A stretch of 64,000 bases of DNA, taken from the NCBI RefSeq assembly GCF_009755605.1, contig NZ_WPNZ01000026.1, positions 1 through 64,000 on the forward strand, in the 5' to 3' direction. Shown here piece by piece: positions 53,353-62,285 of this stretch. The DNA comes from Streptomyces typhae. GTDB taxonomy: Bacteria; Actinomycetota; Actinomycetes; Streptomycetales; Streptomycetaceae. The notes beneath the pieces are model-generated. The model saw nothing but the letters and a program-made list of their open reading frames with translations. It had not been told where the DNA came from and did no database searches. Each line of letters opens with the position of its first letter. Within the stretch, counting starts at the first letter, position 1. A program made the translations under genes and the position numbers.

Positions 53353-54885
53353 ATGACCAGCAGCAGTGTCCGGACCGGAGCAGTGGACGAAGTGGCCGTT
53401 GCGCGAAGCTACGAGATCCGCACCTACGGGTGCCAGATGAACGTCCACGACTCCGAACGGCTCTCCGGCCTCTTGGAGGATGCCGGTTACGTGCGGGCAC
53501 CCGAGGGCTCGGACGGCGACGCGGACGTCGTCGTCTTCAACACGTGCGCGGTACGGGAGAACGCCGACAACCGCCTCTACGGAAACCTCGGCCGCCTCGC
53601 CCCCAGGAAGACACAGCGTCCAGGCATGCAGATCGCCGTGGGCGGCTGCCTGGCCCAGAAGGACCGCGACACCATCGTGAAGAGGGCGCCCTGGGTGGAC
53701 GTCGTCTTCGGTACGCACAACATCGGCAAGCTGCCGGTCCTCCTGGAGCGCGCCCGCGTGCAGGAGGAGGCGCAGGTCGAGATCGCCGAGTCCCTGGAGG
53801 CGTTCCCCTCGACGCTGCCCACCCGCCGTGAGAGCGCGTACGCGGCCTGGGTTTCGATCTCCGTCGGCTGCAACAACACCTGCACGTTCTGTATCGTCCC
53901 CGCGCTGCGCGGCAAGGAGAAGGACCGCAGGACGGGCGACATCCTCGCCGAGATCGAGGCCCTCGTCGCCGAGGGCGTCTCGGAGATCACCCTGCTCGGG
54001 CAGAACGTGAACGCCTACGGCTCCGACATCGGCGACCGCGAGGCCTTCAGCAAGCTGCTGCGCGCCTGCGGGCGCATCGAGGGGCTGGAGCGCGTGCGCT
54101 TCACCTCGCCGCACCCGCGCGACTTCACGGACGACGTGATCGCCGCGATGGCCGAGACGCCGAACGTGATGCCCCAGCTGCACATGCCGCTGCAGTCGGG
54201 CTCGGACACCGTCCTGAAGGCGATGCGCCGCTCGTACCGCCAGGAGCGCTACCTGGGGATCATCGAGAAGGTGCGCGCGGCCATCCCGCACGCCGCTATC
54301 ACCACGGACATCATCGTCGGCTTCCCCGGGGAGACCGAGGAGGACTTCGAGCAGACCCTGCACGTGGTCCGCGAGGCCCGCTTCGCGCAGGCGTTCACGT
54401 TCCAGTACTCCAAGCGCCCCGGGACGCCCGCCGCCGAGATGGACGACCAGATCCCCAAGGAGGTCGTGCAGGCACGCTACGAGCGCCTGGTGGCCCTCCA
54501 GGAGGAGATCTCCTGGGACGAGAACAAGAAGCAGGTCGGCCGCACCCTGGAGCTGATGGTCGCCGAGGGCGAGGGCCGCAAGGACGGCGCCACGCACCGC
54601 CTGTCCGGGCGTGCCGCCGACAACCGCCTGGTGCACTTCACCAAGCCCGACACCGAGGTGCGCCCCGGCGACGTGGTGACGGTCGAGATCACATACGCGG
54701 CGCCGCACCACCTGCTCGCCGAGGGTGCCGTCCTCGACGTACGGCGCACCCGCGCGGGCGACGCCTGGGAGAAGCGGAACGCGGCGGAGGCCGCGAAGCC
54801 CGCGGGCGTCCTGCTCGGCCTGCCCAAGGTGGGCGTGCCGCAGCCGCTGCCGGTGGCCGCGGGGAGCGGCTGCGGCTGCGACTAG
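53353..54885 (+). CDS. miaB: tRNA-2-methylthio-N6-dimethylallyladenosine synthase MiaB
   Basis: A 510-residue radical-SAM methylthiotransferase acting on i6A37 of tRNA. The N-terminal YGCQMN (Cys27) is the MiaB signature. The second cluster is C173-x3-C177-x2-C180 (CNNTCTFC). SPHPRDF, MPLQSGSD and a C-terminal TRAM domain follow. It acts on the product of MiaA, encoded at 57072. It ends in a CGCD tail, common in actinobacteria. The start at ATG 53353 lies directly after GAGGG. Confidence 0.95.
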   Translation: MTSSSVRTGAVDEVAVARSYEIRTYGCQMNVHDSERLSGLLEDAGYVRAPEGSDGDADVVVFNTCAVRENADNRLYGNLGRLAPRKTQRPGMQIAVGGCLAQKDRDTIVKRAPWVDVVFGTHNIGKLPVLLERARVQEEAQVEIAESLEAFPSTLPTRRESAYAAWVSISVGCNNTCTFCIVPALRGKEKDRRTGDILAEIEALVAEGVSEITLLGQNVNAYGSDIGDREAFSKLLRACGRIEGLERVRFTSPHPRDFTDDVIAAMAETPNVMPQLHMPLQSGSDTVLKAMRRSYRQERYLGIIEKVRAAIPHAAITTDIIVGFPGETEEDFEQTLHVVREARFAQAFTFQYSKRPGTPAAEMDDQIPKEVVQARYERLVALQEEISWDENKKQVGRTLELMVAEGEGRKDGATHRLSGRAADNRLVHFTKPDTEVRPGDVVTVEITYAAPHHLLAEGAVLDVRRTRAGDAWEKRNAAEAAKPAGVLLGLPKVGVPQPLPVAAGSGCGCD

Positions 54886-54917
54886 ATCCCGCGACTGGAC
54901 CCGATACGCTGCGGATC

Positions 54918-55742
54918 ATGCTTGTCGCCGCAGCAGTCTGCCCCTGCCCGCCCCTGCTGATCCCCGAGGTCGCCGCGGGCGCGGCACCCGAGATGGACGC
55001 CGCGCGGGCCGCGTGCTCCGACGCGATCGCGGTGCTCGCGGCGTCCAGGCCGGACCGCCTCGTCGTCGTGGGCCCGGCGGGGGCGGGCGACGCGGGTACG
55101 CACGCCCAGGGGGCGCGCGGTTCGTTCCGGGGTTTCGGTGTGGACCTGGACGTACGTCTGGGGGAGACACTCGCGGATGCCGTCGGCGCCCCCGAGGGGG
55201 AAGACGCTCCCGAAGGGGAGAGCGGCCCCGAAGACGGCCCCCGAGACGGCTTCGAAGACGGCCCCGGAGACGGCTCCGAAGGGGAGCCGGACGCGGCGGG
55301 TGAGCTCCCGGTGTCCCTGGCCGTCGCGGGGTGGCTCCTGGAGCGCACGAGGTGGGCGGCCGCGCCCCTCGAAGGCGTCGGCGTCGCGGAATCCCTCGCG
55401 GCCGAGCGGTGCGTCCAGGTGGGGGAGGAGATCGCCGCGCGTGCGAAGCGGGTGGCGCTGCTCGTGATGGGCGACGCCAGCGCCTGCCGGACACTGAAGG
55501 CGCCCGGCTATCTGGACGAGCGGGCGGCCGGTTTCGACGTGGCGGTGGCGCGGGCACTGGCCGCCGCGGACGTCGAGGCGCTCAAGGAACTGGACGTGGA
55601 CCTCGCGGGGCAGCTCAAGGCGGCCGGACGCGCGCCCTGGCAGGTGCTCGCGGGGGCGGCGGGCGGGGCGGGTCTGGGCGGCCGGCTGCTCTTCGACGAC
55701 GCGCCGTACGGGGTGGGCTACCTGGTGGCGACCTGGTCGTAG
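54918..55742 (+). CDS. class III extradiol dioxygenase-like (LigB/MEMO) protein
   Basis: A 274-residue protein that starts MLVAAAVCPCPPLLIPEVAAGAAPEMD and ends with LFDDAPYGVGYLVATW, with RVALLVMGDAS in the middle. These features match the LigB-like proteins found between miaB and miaA in actinobacteria. Metal-binding histidines of true dioxygenases are not apparent, so activity is doubtful. An acidic insertion (EGEDAPEGESGPEDG...) of about 30 residues lies near residue 95. Confidence 0.75.
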   Translation: MLVAAAVCPCPPLLIPEVAAGAAPEMDAARAACSDAIAVLAASRPDRLVVVGPAGAGDAGTHAQGARGSFRGFGVDLDVRLGETLADAVGAPEGEDAPEGESGPEDGPRDGFEDGPGDGSEGEPDAAGELPVSLAVAGWLLERTRWAAAPLEGVGVAESLAAERCVQVGEEIAARAKRVALLVMGDASACRTLKAPGYLDERAAGFDVAVARALAAADVEALKELDVDLAGQLKAAGRAPWQVLAGAAGGAGLGGRLLFDDAPYGVGYLVATWS

Positions 55743-55879
55743 GCCGCCCGGCCGTGCGGGGTGCGGCGGTCGCCGGGGCGGCGTCGGGGCTGCCGGGGCG
55801 GCGCGGGGGACACGGCGGACACGGGGGACGCGGGGCGTGCGTACGCGGTCGCGCGCCGCGCGCGAGCCCCTTCGTAGCC

Positions 55880-55931
55880 CCATAACTCCGTAACTCGTAA
55901 CCCGTAACCCGTAACCCCGTAACCCCGTACG
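55880..55931. repeat. 7-8-bp GTAACCC-type repeat
   Basis: Six or seven copies of CGTAACCC or near variants. They sit in the 258-base gap between the LigB-like gene and the antitoxin-like gene, which otherwise holds GC-rich degenerate repeats and no gene. Confidence 0.8.
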
Positions 55932-56000
55932 CAGGCCGCACAGGCCGACGGCCGCGAAGCCGAGTGCGCTTCACGGCCGTCAGCCGGTGGTGCAGGGTGC

Positions 56001-56312
56001 TCAGGAAGCCGTAGGGGGCGTCGGTGACGACGGCGGCGGAGTGTCGCCGGGGGGAGTGCGACCGCCCCCGTCCTTGCGGTCGCCGTCCTCCTTGCGGCCG
56101 TCGTCCGCTCCCGCGAAACGGTCCAGGGCGTCCTTCGCCTTGCCCGCCCCCGTCTGGATCTTGTCGCTGTACTTGCCCTTGGTCCTCCGGTCGACCAGCT
56201 GGGCGGCCTTGTCGAGGCCTTGGTCGACCTTGTCCCCGTGCTGTTGCGCGAGTTCCGAGGCCTTGCCCTTGGCCGGAGCGAGCTTGTCCTTCAGACGGTT
56301 CAGGAAGCCCAT
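56001..56312 (-). CDS. Rv0909-type antitoxin-like protein
   Basis: A 103-residue protein: MGFLNRLKDKLAPAKGKASELAQQHGDKVDQGLDKAAQLVDRRTKGKYSDKIQTGAGKAKDALDRF, then a Gly/Pro-rich tail. It matches the short actinobacterial family annotated as antitoxin. No toxin gene is adjacent, so the antitoxin label is by family only. AGGAAAGG precedes the ATG. It lies 25 bases downstream of the next gene and is probably co-transcribed. Confidence 0.75.
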   Translation of the reverse strand: MGFLNRLKDKLAPAKGKASELAQQHGDKVDQGLDKAAQLVDRRTKGKYSDKIQTGAGKAKDALDRFAGADDGRKEDGDRKDGGGRTPPGDTPPPSSPTPPTAS

Positions 56313-56337
56313 GGGGTCACCTTTCCTGACGGGTGTC

Positions 56338-56889
56338 TCACTTGCGGGCGCTCTCACCGGCCTCGTTGTCGGCCGCCTCCTGCGCTGACTGCTGCTTGGG
56401 GATCTCCACGTTGTCCGCGCCGTCGGCGGCGGTGCTGTCGTCGGCGGCCTCGGTGCCCTCAGAGCCTCCGCCGCTTCCGCCCTTGTCCGCGGCCGCGGCC
56501 GTTTCCGTCGACTTGGAGTCGAGGTCGGAGTCGACATCGGCGTCGGTGTCGACCTGGGAGCCGGATCCCCCGACCGAGTCGGACACAGAGGAACCGGAGG
56601 AACCGGAGGAACCAGTGGAAGCGGTGGAACGGGTGGAAGCGGAGGGCCTGGAGGGACCGGAGGAGTCGGATCCGGACGCGGAGCCGGTGCCCGCGTCGCT
56701 CTCCGTCTTCGCCTCTGCCTCCGCCTCCGCCTTGGCGTCGTCCGCGGCGGCCCCGCCTTCAGCCTCGGAGGGCTCGGAGGGCTTGACGGCCGCCTCCTGC
56801 TCGGCCGTCCGGCCGTCGGCGGTCGCCTCGGCGGTCGAGACCTCCTCGGTGCCCTTTGACTTCCGGCGGAACCGTGCAAAAACGCCCAT
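56338..56889 (-). CDS. Ser/Glu/Ala-rich low-complexity protein (gliding-motility annotated family)
   Basis: A 183-residue protein with a short basic start, MGVFARFRRKSK, and then a long disordered region rich in Glu, Ala, Ser and Asp ending in QQSAQEAADNEAGESARK. Homologues in streptomycetes carry the label gliding motility protein, which has no functional basis there. Divergent from miaA across a 182-base gap. Confidence 0.7.
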   Translation of the reverse strand: MGVFARFRRKSKGTEEVSTAEATADGRTAEQEAAVKPSEPSEAEGGAAADDAKAEAEAEAKTESDAGTGSASGSDSSGPSRPSASTRSTASTGSSGSSGSSVSDSVGGSGSQVDTDADVDSDLDSKSTETAAAADKGGSGGGSEGTEAADDSTAADGADNVEIPKQQSAQEAADNEAGESARK

Positions 56890-57071
56890 ATCTACTCCAT
56901 ATAGTACTCGTGTGGGCGAAATCCCGCGCCGCCCGGTGCGTCCGATTGCGTCGCCCGGGTCACCGGTTCTCGAAACCGGCGGCCGGAACCTCGCAACAGG
57001 CAACGACCCCGGAGCCGTGCCGTCACGTAGCTCGTTCGGGCACCTGCCCCGTGGTTTGCGAGACTGGTGCG

Positions 57072-58010
57072 GTGAAAAGCGCAGCTCCCGCCCCGCGGGT
57101 CATCGCCGTCGTCGGGCCGACAGCGGCCGGAAAGTCCGATCTGGGTGTGTACCTCGCCCAGCGCCTCGGCGGCGAGGTCGTCAACGCCGACTCGATGCAG
57201 CTGTATCGGGGGATGGACATCGGCACCGCCAAGCTGACGCTCGCCGAGCGCGAGGGCGTCCCGCACCACCTCCTCGACATCTGGGACGTCACCGAGGCGG
57301 CGAGCGTGGCCGAGTACCAGAAGCTGGCGCGCGCGGAGATCGACCGGCTGCTCGCGGAGGGCCGCTGGCCCGTCCTGGTGGGCGGCTCGGGCCTGTACGT
57401 GCGCGGAGCCGTCGACCACCTGGAGTTCCCCGGCACCGACCCCGCCGTACGCGCCCGCCTGGAGGAGGAGCTCGCCCAGGCCGGACCGGGGGCGCTGCAC
57501 GCCCGCCTGGCCGCCGCCGACCCGGACGCGGCCCGCGCCATCCTGCCCGGCAACGGACGCAGGATCGTGCGTGCCCTCGAAGTCATCGAGATCACCGGCA
57601 AGCCGTTCACCGCCAACCTGCCCGGACACGAGTCCGTGTACGACACCGTGCAGATCGGCGTCGACGTGGGGCGGCCCGAGCTGGACGAGCGCATCGCCAC
57701 CCGCGTGGACCGCATGTGGGAGGCCGGGCTCGTGGACGAGGTGCGCACGCTGGAGGCGCAGGGGCTGCGTGAGGGGCGCACGGCCGCACGCGCACTCGGC
57801 TACCAGCAGGTGCTCGCGGCGCTCGCCGGTGAGTGCACCGAGGACGAGGCGCGCGCCGAGACCGTGCGCGCCACCAAGCGCTTCGCCCGCCGACAGGACT
57901 CCTGGTTCCGGCGTGATCCGCGCGTGCACTGGCTGAGCGGTGCCGCGGCCGACCGCGGGGAACTCCATGGGCACGCACTGGCGTTGATCAGACGACCGGT
58001 CACAGCCTGA
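57072..58010 (+). CDS. miaA: tRNA dimethylallyltransferase MiaA
   Basis: A 312-residue enzyme that prenylates A37 of tRNAs reading U-starting codons, the step before MiaB. P-loop VVGPTAAGKSDL near the N-terminus, NADSMQLYRGMDIGTAK, GGSGLYVRG, and GRRIVRALEVIEITGKPF are diagnostic. GTG 57072 gives the usual family length. Confidence 0.95.
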   Translation: MKSAAPAPRVIAVVGPTAAGKSDLGVYLAQRLGGEVVNADSMQLYRGMDIGTAKLTLAEREGVPHHLLDIWDVTEAASVAEYQKLARAEIDRLLAEGRWPVLVGGSGLYVRGAVDHLEFPGTDPAVRARLEEELAQAGPGALHARLAAADPDAARAILPGNGRRIVRALEVIEITGKPFTANLPGHESVYDTVQIGVDVGRPELDERIATRVDRMWEAGLVDEVRTLEAQGLREGRTAARALGYQQVLAALAGECTEDEARAETVRATKRFARRQDSWFRRDPRVHWLSGAAADRGELHGHALALIRRPVTA

Positions 58011-58117
58011 TCACGTGATGGCATCGGGACGCTCAGCCGGTCATCGGGGCACCTGACGGCGTGCCATCATCGACCATCGATCGACCAGATGAGTCCGGAG
58101 TGGGAGGGCGCGTGGCG

Positions 58118-58609
58118 ATGGAGGCCGGCCCTCGTGACACCGCACATGACGGCGAGCAGCACACCGCACGCCACGGTGGGGCGCTCAGCCCGGACGGCCC
58201 GGACAGCCCCGGGACCGTGTCCGGCGGCGTGACCGACGACGGCCCCGCCGACGACGGCCTGACGACGGAGCCGGAGGTCGAGGTCGAACTGCGGCCGCAA
58301 CGCAGGCTGCGCATCTGGCAGCTCGCGCCGATCGTGATCCTGGCCGCCGTCGGCTCCCTGATGTTCGCCTTCCCGCTGGCCTTCGAGTTCGGCGACGGCG
58401 GTGCCGTCGTGGCCATGCTGGGGCTGCTCATCAGCTCCTGCGCCGCGGGCTGGGGCATGATGGCCGCCCGGCGCGTCGGCCACACCTGGCCGGGACTGCC
58501 GGAGCGCGGCTCCGGGCGGCGTCCCGACTGGCGGGTCGTCTCCGCGTACACACTGGTCGTGGCGCTCATAGCGGTGCTCGCCGTCTGGCGGGTGGCCCGG
58601 CTCCGCTGA
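58118..58609 (+). CDS. hypothetical membrane protein
   Basis: A 163-residue protein. The first 70 residues are Asp/Gly/Thr-rich; three hydrophobic helices follow (LAPIVILAAVGSLMFAFPLAFEF, AVVAMLGLLISSCAAGWGMMAA, VVSAYTLVVALIAVLAVW). No family is recognised. ATG 58118 has GGAGGG nine bases upstream; GTG 58112 and GTG 58061 are in frame. Located between miaA and dapF. Confidence 0.7.
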   Translation: MEAGPRDTAHDGEQHTARHGGALSPDGPDSPGTVSGGVTDDGPADDGLTTEPEVEVELRPQRRLRIWQLAPIVILAAVGSLMFAFPLAFEFGDGGAVVAMLGLLISSCAAGWGMMAARRVGHTWPGLPERGSGRRPDWRVVSAYTLVVALIAVLAVWRVARLR

Positions 58610-58661
58610 GCTCCGCGGACCGCCCCGGCGACTTGTCGTACGCACCCCGTACGATCGAGGA

Positions 58662-59558
58662 ATGAGCACGCGGATCGCCTTCCTCAAGGGGCACGGGACC
58701 GAGAACGACTTCGTGATCGTCCCCGACCCCGACAACGCCGTCGAGCTGTCCCCGGCCACCGTCGCCGCCCTGTGCGACCGCCGCGCGGGAATCGGCGCCG
58801 ACGGCGTCCTGCACGTAGTGCGCTCCGCCGCCCACCCCGACGCCCGGCACCTGGCCGACGAGGCCGAGTGGTTCATGGACTACCGCAACGGCGACGGTTC
58901 GATCGCCGAGATGTGCGGCAACGGCGTGCGCGTCTTCGCCCGCTATCTCCAGTACGCGGGCCTCGTGGGCGAGGGCGACCTGCCCGTCGCGACCCGCGGC
59001 GGCGTGAAGCACGCGCACATCGCCAAGCCCGCCGCCGAAGGCGCCCCCGAAGGCGACGTCACGGTCTCCATGGGCAGGGCCGCGCTCCCCGAGGGCGACG
59101 TGACGGTCTCCGTGGGCACCCGCCAGTGGCCCGCGCGGAACGTGAACATGGGCAATCCGCACGCGGTCGCCTTCGTCGACGACCTGGCCCACGCGGGCGA
59201 CCTCCTGGACCCGCCGCCCTTCAGCCCGGCGTCGGCCTACCCGGACGGTGTGAACGTGGAGTTCGTCGTCGACCGCGGCCCGCGGCACGTCGCCATGCGC
59301 GTGCACGAGCGCGGCGCGGGCGAGACCCGCTCGTGCGGCACGGGCGCGTGCGCGGTGGCCGTCGCGGCGGCCCGCAGGGACGGCCTGGACCCGGCGGGGA
59401 CCGGCACCCCGGTGACGTACACGGTCGACCTGCCCGGCGGCCGACTGACGATCACGGAGTCACCGGACGGCGAGATCGCGATGACGGGACCCGCGGTGAT
59501 CGTCGCCGAGGGGGAGATCGACGCGGGATGGCTGGCCGCGGCGGGAGAGTCGGCCTGA
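58662..59558 (+). CDS. dapF: diaminopimelate epimerase
   Basis: A 298-residue enzyme converting LL- to meso-diaminopimelate for lysine synthesis. Both catalytic cysteines are present: Cys85 in EMCGNGVRVFARYL and Cys225 in SCGTGACAVAVAA. KGHGTENDFVIV at the start is typical. Streptomycetes use LL-diaminopimelate in the cell wall, so this enzyme feeds lysine. The 253-base gap after it shows no gene. Confidence 0.96.
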   Translation: MSTRIAFLKGHGTENDFVIVPDPDNAVELSPATVAALCDRRAGIGADGVLHVVRSAAHPDARHLADEAEWFMDYRNGDGSIAEMCGNGVRVFARYLQYAGLVGEGDLPVATRGGVKHAHIAKPAAEGAPEGDVTVSMGRAALPEGDVTVSVGTRQWPARNVNMGNPHAVAFVDDLAHAGDLLDPPPFSPASAYPDGVNVEFVVDRGPRHVAMRVHERGAGETRSCGTGACAVAVAAARRDGLDPAGTGTPVTYTVDLPGGRLTITESPDGEIAMTGPAVIVAEGEIDAGWLAAAGESA

Positions 59559-59811
59559 GTGCCGGGCTCGGCCGCACGGCGCACACGGGAACGCGGGCCG
59601 CGCGCCCGCTCCCACCCGCGCGCCCTGGTCGAAATCACGCTCGCCCCTGTCGAAACGGCGCTCCACAGAACTATCGCTCGAATGGGTGATCCGTTTCACG
59701 CTCGGCGAGAGCGGGTCAGTGCCGCGTGATGGGCTCGATAGCATCAAGCACCGGCCCGGACGGAGCACGCAGCCGTCCGTTCACCGCCGGTCGGAGCTGC
59801 CGGAGGTGCCC

Positions 59812-61956
59812 ATGAGTGCGGAGGCGACGAACCCAGCGACGCCCGGCCCCACGACGGCCCCGGGCCCGCGAAAGCGCGCCCGTCCCCGCCTGGACCTGCG
59901 CAGACTCGGTCGCGCGGCGCTCCTCGGACCGGCCACCCGCGACCGAATCCCGGACGCCATCGGCCATGTGGCCGAAGCCCACCGCGGCCACCACCCGGAC
60001 GCGGACCTTGAGCCCCTGCGCCGCGCCTACGTCCTCGCGGAGTCCTCGCACCGCGGCCAGATGCGCAAGAGCGGTGAGCCGTACATCACACATCCGCTCG
60101 CCGTCACGCTCATCCTCGCCCAACTCGGCGCGGAGACCACGACGTTGACCGCGTCCCTGCTGCACGACACCGTCGAGGACACCGACGTCACCCTGGAGCA
60201 GGTGCGCACGGAGTTCGGCGACGACGTGTGCTATCTGGTCGACGGCGTCACCAAGCTGGAGAAGGTGGACTACGGAGCCGCCGCCGAGCCCGAAACGTTT
60301 CGCAAGATGCTGGTGGCCACCGGCAACGACGTACGCGTGATGGCGATCAAACTCGCCGACCGGCTGCACAACATGCGCACGCTCGGTGTGATGCGCCCCG
60401 AGAAACAGGCCCGCATCGCCAAGGTCACCCGCGACGTCCTCATCCCGCTCGCCGAACGGCTCGGCGTGCAGGCCCTGAAGACCGAGCTGGAGGACCTCGT
60501 CTTCGCGATCCTCCACCCGCAGGAGTACGCCGAGGTCAAAGAGCTGATCGCGACCAAGGCGAAGACCGGGTCCGACCCGCTCGCGGACATCTCCGAAGAG
60601 GTACGCGGCGTACTGCGCGACGCGGGCATCACCGCCGAAGTCCTCATCCGGCCACGCCACTTCGTCTCCGTCCACCGCGCACACCGCAAACGCGGCGAGC
60701 TCCGCCCGGCCGACTTCGGCCGCCTCCTGGTCCTCGTGCACGAGGACGCCGACTGCTACGGAGTCCTCGGCGAGCTCCACACCTGCTTCACGCCGGTCGT
60801 CTCGGAGTTCAAGGACTTCATCGCCCTGCCGAAGTTCAACCTCTACCAATCGCTGCACACGGCCGTGGCCCGCGGCGACGGCGAAGTCGCCGAAGTCCTC
60901 ATCCGCACCCACCAGATGCACCAGGTCGCGGAAGCGGGCGTCGTCGCCCTGCGCAACCCCTACGCCCCGCCCCCCGAGGAGCAGCCGGCCGACGGCGAGC
61001 GCGCCGACCCCACCCGTCCCGGCTGGCTCTCCCGCCTCCTGGACTGGCAACAGGCCGCCCCCGACTCCGACACCTTCTGGTCCACGCTCCGCGAGGACCT
61101 CGCCCAGGACCGCGAGATCGCCGTCTACCGCCCCGACGGCGGCACACTCGGCCTGCCCGCCGGTGCCAGCTGCGTCGACGCCGCCTACGCGCAGTACGGC
61201 GAGGACGCCCACGCCTGCATCGGAGCCCGCGTCAACGGCCGCCTGGCCACGCTCGGCACGGTCCTGCGGGACGGCGACACCGTCCAGCTCCTCATGGCTC
61301 AGGACCCGGCGTCCGGGCCCTCGCGGGACTGGCTCGACCACGCCCGCACGCCCGCCGCCCGAATCGCCATCCGCCGCTGGCTGAGCACCCACTCCGCGCC
61401 CGCGTCCGGCCTGCCCGCCCCGGCGGCCCCCGACCCCGCTCCAGTGACGGTGCCCGCCGCCGCCCAGCGGCCCCAGGTGTCCGCCGCGCTGCGCCCGGCG
61501 ACCGCGGACGTCGTCGCCGACCGGGAGGGTGCCACCGTGCGGCTCGCCGGCTGTTGTACGCCCGTGCCGCCCGACGAGATCACCGGCTTCACGGTGCGCG
61601 GCGGCGTCGTCACCGTCCACCGCGTCGGCTGTCCCGCGGTGGCGCGCATGACGGAGGTGGGGCGCCCGGAGGTCGGCGTGCGCTGGGGGGACACCACGGA
61701 GTGCCGGGTCACGCTGATCGCCGAATCGTTCGGCCGCCCGCACCTCCTCGCCGACCTCACGGAAGCGATCGCCCTGGAGGGCGTCGCCATCATCTCGGCG
61801 ACCGTCGAACCGCCCTGCCAGCAGCGCGTGCGCCACACGTACACCCTGCAACTCCCCGACGCGGGGGTCCTGCCGGGCCTGATGCGCGCGATGCGCAACG
61901 TACCGGGCGTGTACGACGTGACACGGCCCCAGCACCGGGCGGCGGCCGCGCGCTGA
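59812..61956 (+). CDS. rshA: RelA/SpoT homologue RshA
   Basis: A 714-residue (p)ppGpp enzyme. The HD hydrolase domain is intact: HRGQMRKSGEPYITHPL, LLHDTVEDT, IKLADRLHNMRTLG. The synthetase domain is altered: RPRHFVSVHRAH where RPKHYWSIYQKM is usual, FGRLLVLV where LVGVRIL is usual, and FNLYQSLHT where xGYQSLHT is usual. The Glu of EVLIRT remains. A TGS domain (EIAVYRPDGGTLGLPAGAS), a CC-containing zinc-finger region and an ACT domain complete it. Likely a hydrolase with weak or lost synthesis (inference). ATG 59812 follows GGAGG. Confidence 0.9.
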   Translation: MSAEATNPATPGPTTAPGPRKRARPRLDLRRLGRAALLGPATRDRIPDAIGHVAEAHRGHHPDADLEPLRRAYVLAESSHRGQMRKSGEPYITHPLAVTLILAQLGAETTTLTASLLHDTVEDTDVTLEQVRTEFGDDVCYLVDGVTKLEKVDYGAAAEPETFRKMLVATGNDVRVMAIKLADRLHNMRTLGVMRPEKQARIAKVTRDVLIPLAERLGVQALKTELEDLVFAILHPQEYAEVKELIATKAKTGSDPLADISEEVRGVLRDAGITAEVLIRPRHFVSVHRAHRKRGELRPADFGRLLVLVHEDADCYGVLGELHTCFTPVVSEFKDFIALPKFNLYQSLHTAVARGDGEVAEVLIRTHQMHQVAEAGVVALRNPYAPPPEEQPADGERADPTRPGWLSRLLDWQQAAPDSDTFWSTLREDLAQDREIAVYRPDGGTLGLPAGASCVDAAYAQYGEDAHACIGARVNGRLATLGTVLRDGDTVQLLMAQDPASGPSRDWLDHARTPAARIAIRRWLSTHSAPASGLPAPAAPDPAPVTVPAAAQRPQVSAALRPATADVVADREGATVRLAGCCTPVPPDEITGFTVRGGVVTVHRVGCPAVARMTEVGRPEVGVRWGDTTECRVTLIAESFGRPHLLADLTEAIALEGVAIISATVEPPCQQRVRHTYTLQLPDAGVLPGLMRAMRNVPGVYDVTRPQHRAAAAR

Positions 61957-61963
61957 CCGCCCT

Positions 61964-62150
61964 CTACGGAGAGGGCCGCCGCTCCCCGCGAAGAGTCCCG
62001 CCCCGCTTCAGAGGGCCGCCCGATATGGGGGTGCCGCTCCGCTACGGAGGAGGCCGCCCTCTACGGAGAGGCCCGCTCCCTACGAAGGGTGCCGCCCCGC
62101 TACGGAGAGGCCCGCTCCCTGGGGTGCCGCCCCGCCACGGAGACAGTCGG
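61964..62150. repeat. degenerate 19-20-bp repeat after rshA
   Basis: CTACGGAGAGG and related units recur at 61964, 62042, 62061 and 62100, all multiples of about 19.5 bp apart, with CCGCTCCC between them. The 329-base gap 61957-62285 holds no gene. Confidence 0.7.
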
Positions 62151-62285
62151 CCCCCCCCACGAAGAGCGCCGACGGCGCGCCGGCCGCACCCTCCCGCAGG
62201 CCCGCACCACCCCTTGCCGACTCGTTCGGGTGGGCCCGGCGCGTGCCGTCCCGATGGGGAAGGCACGCGCTGATAGCGGTGTTTC

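Noticed and set aside
55880..55931. GTAACCC repeats as a telomere or linear-end signal
   Set aside because: Only about 50 bases, inside the conserved core chromosome, without the palindromes of Streptomyces ends.
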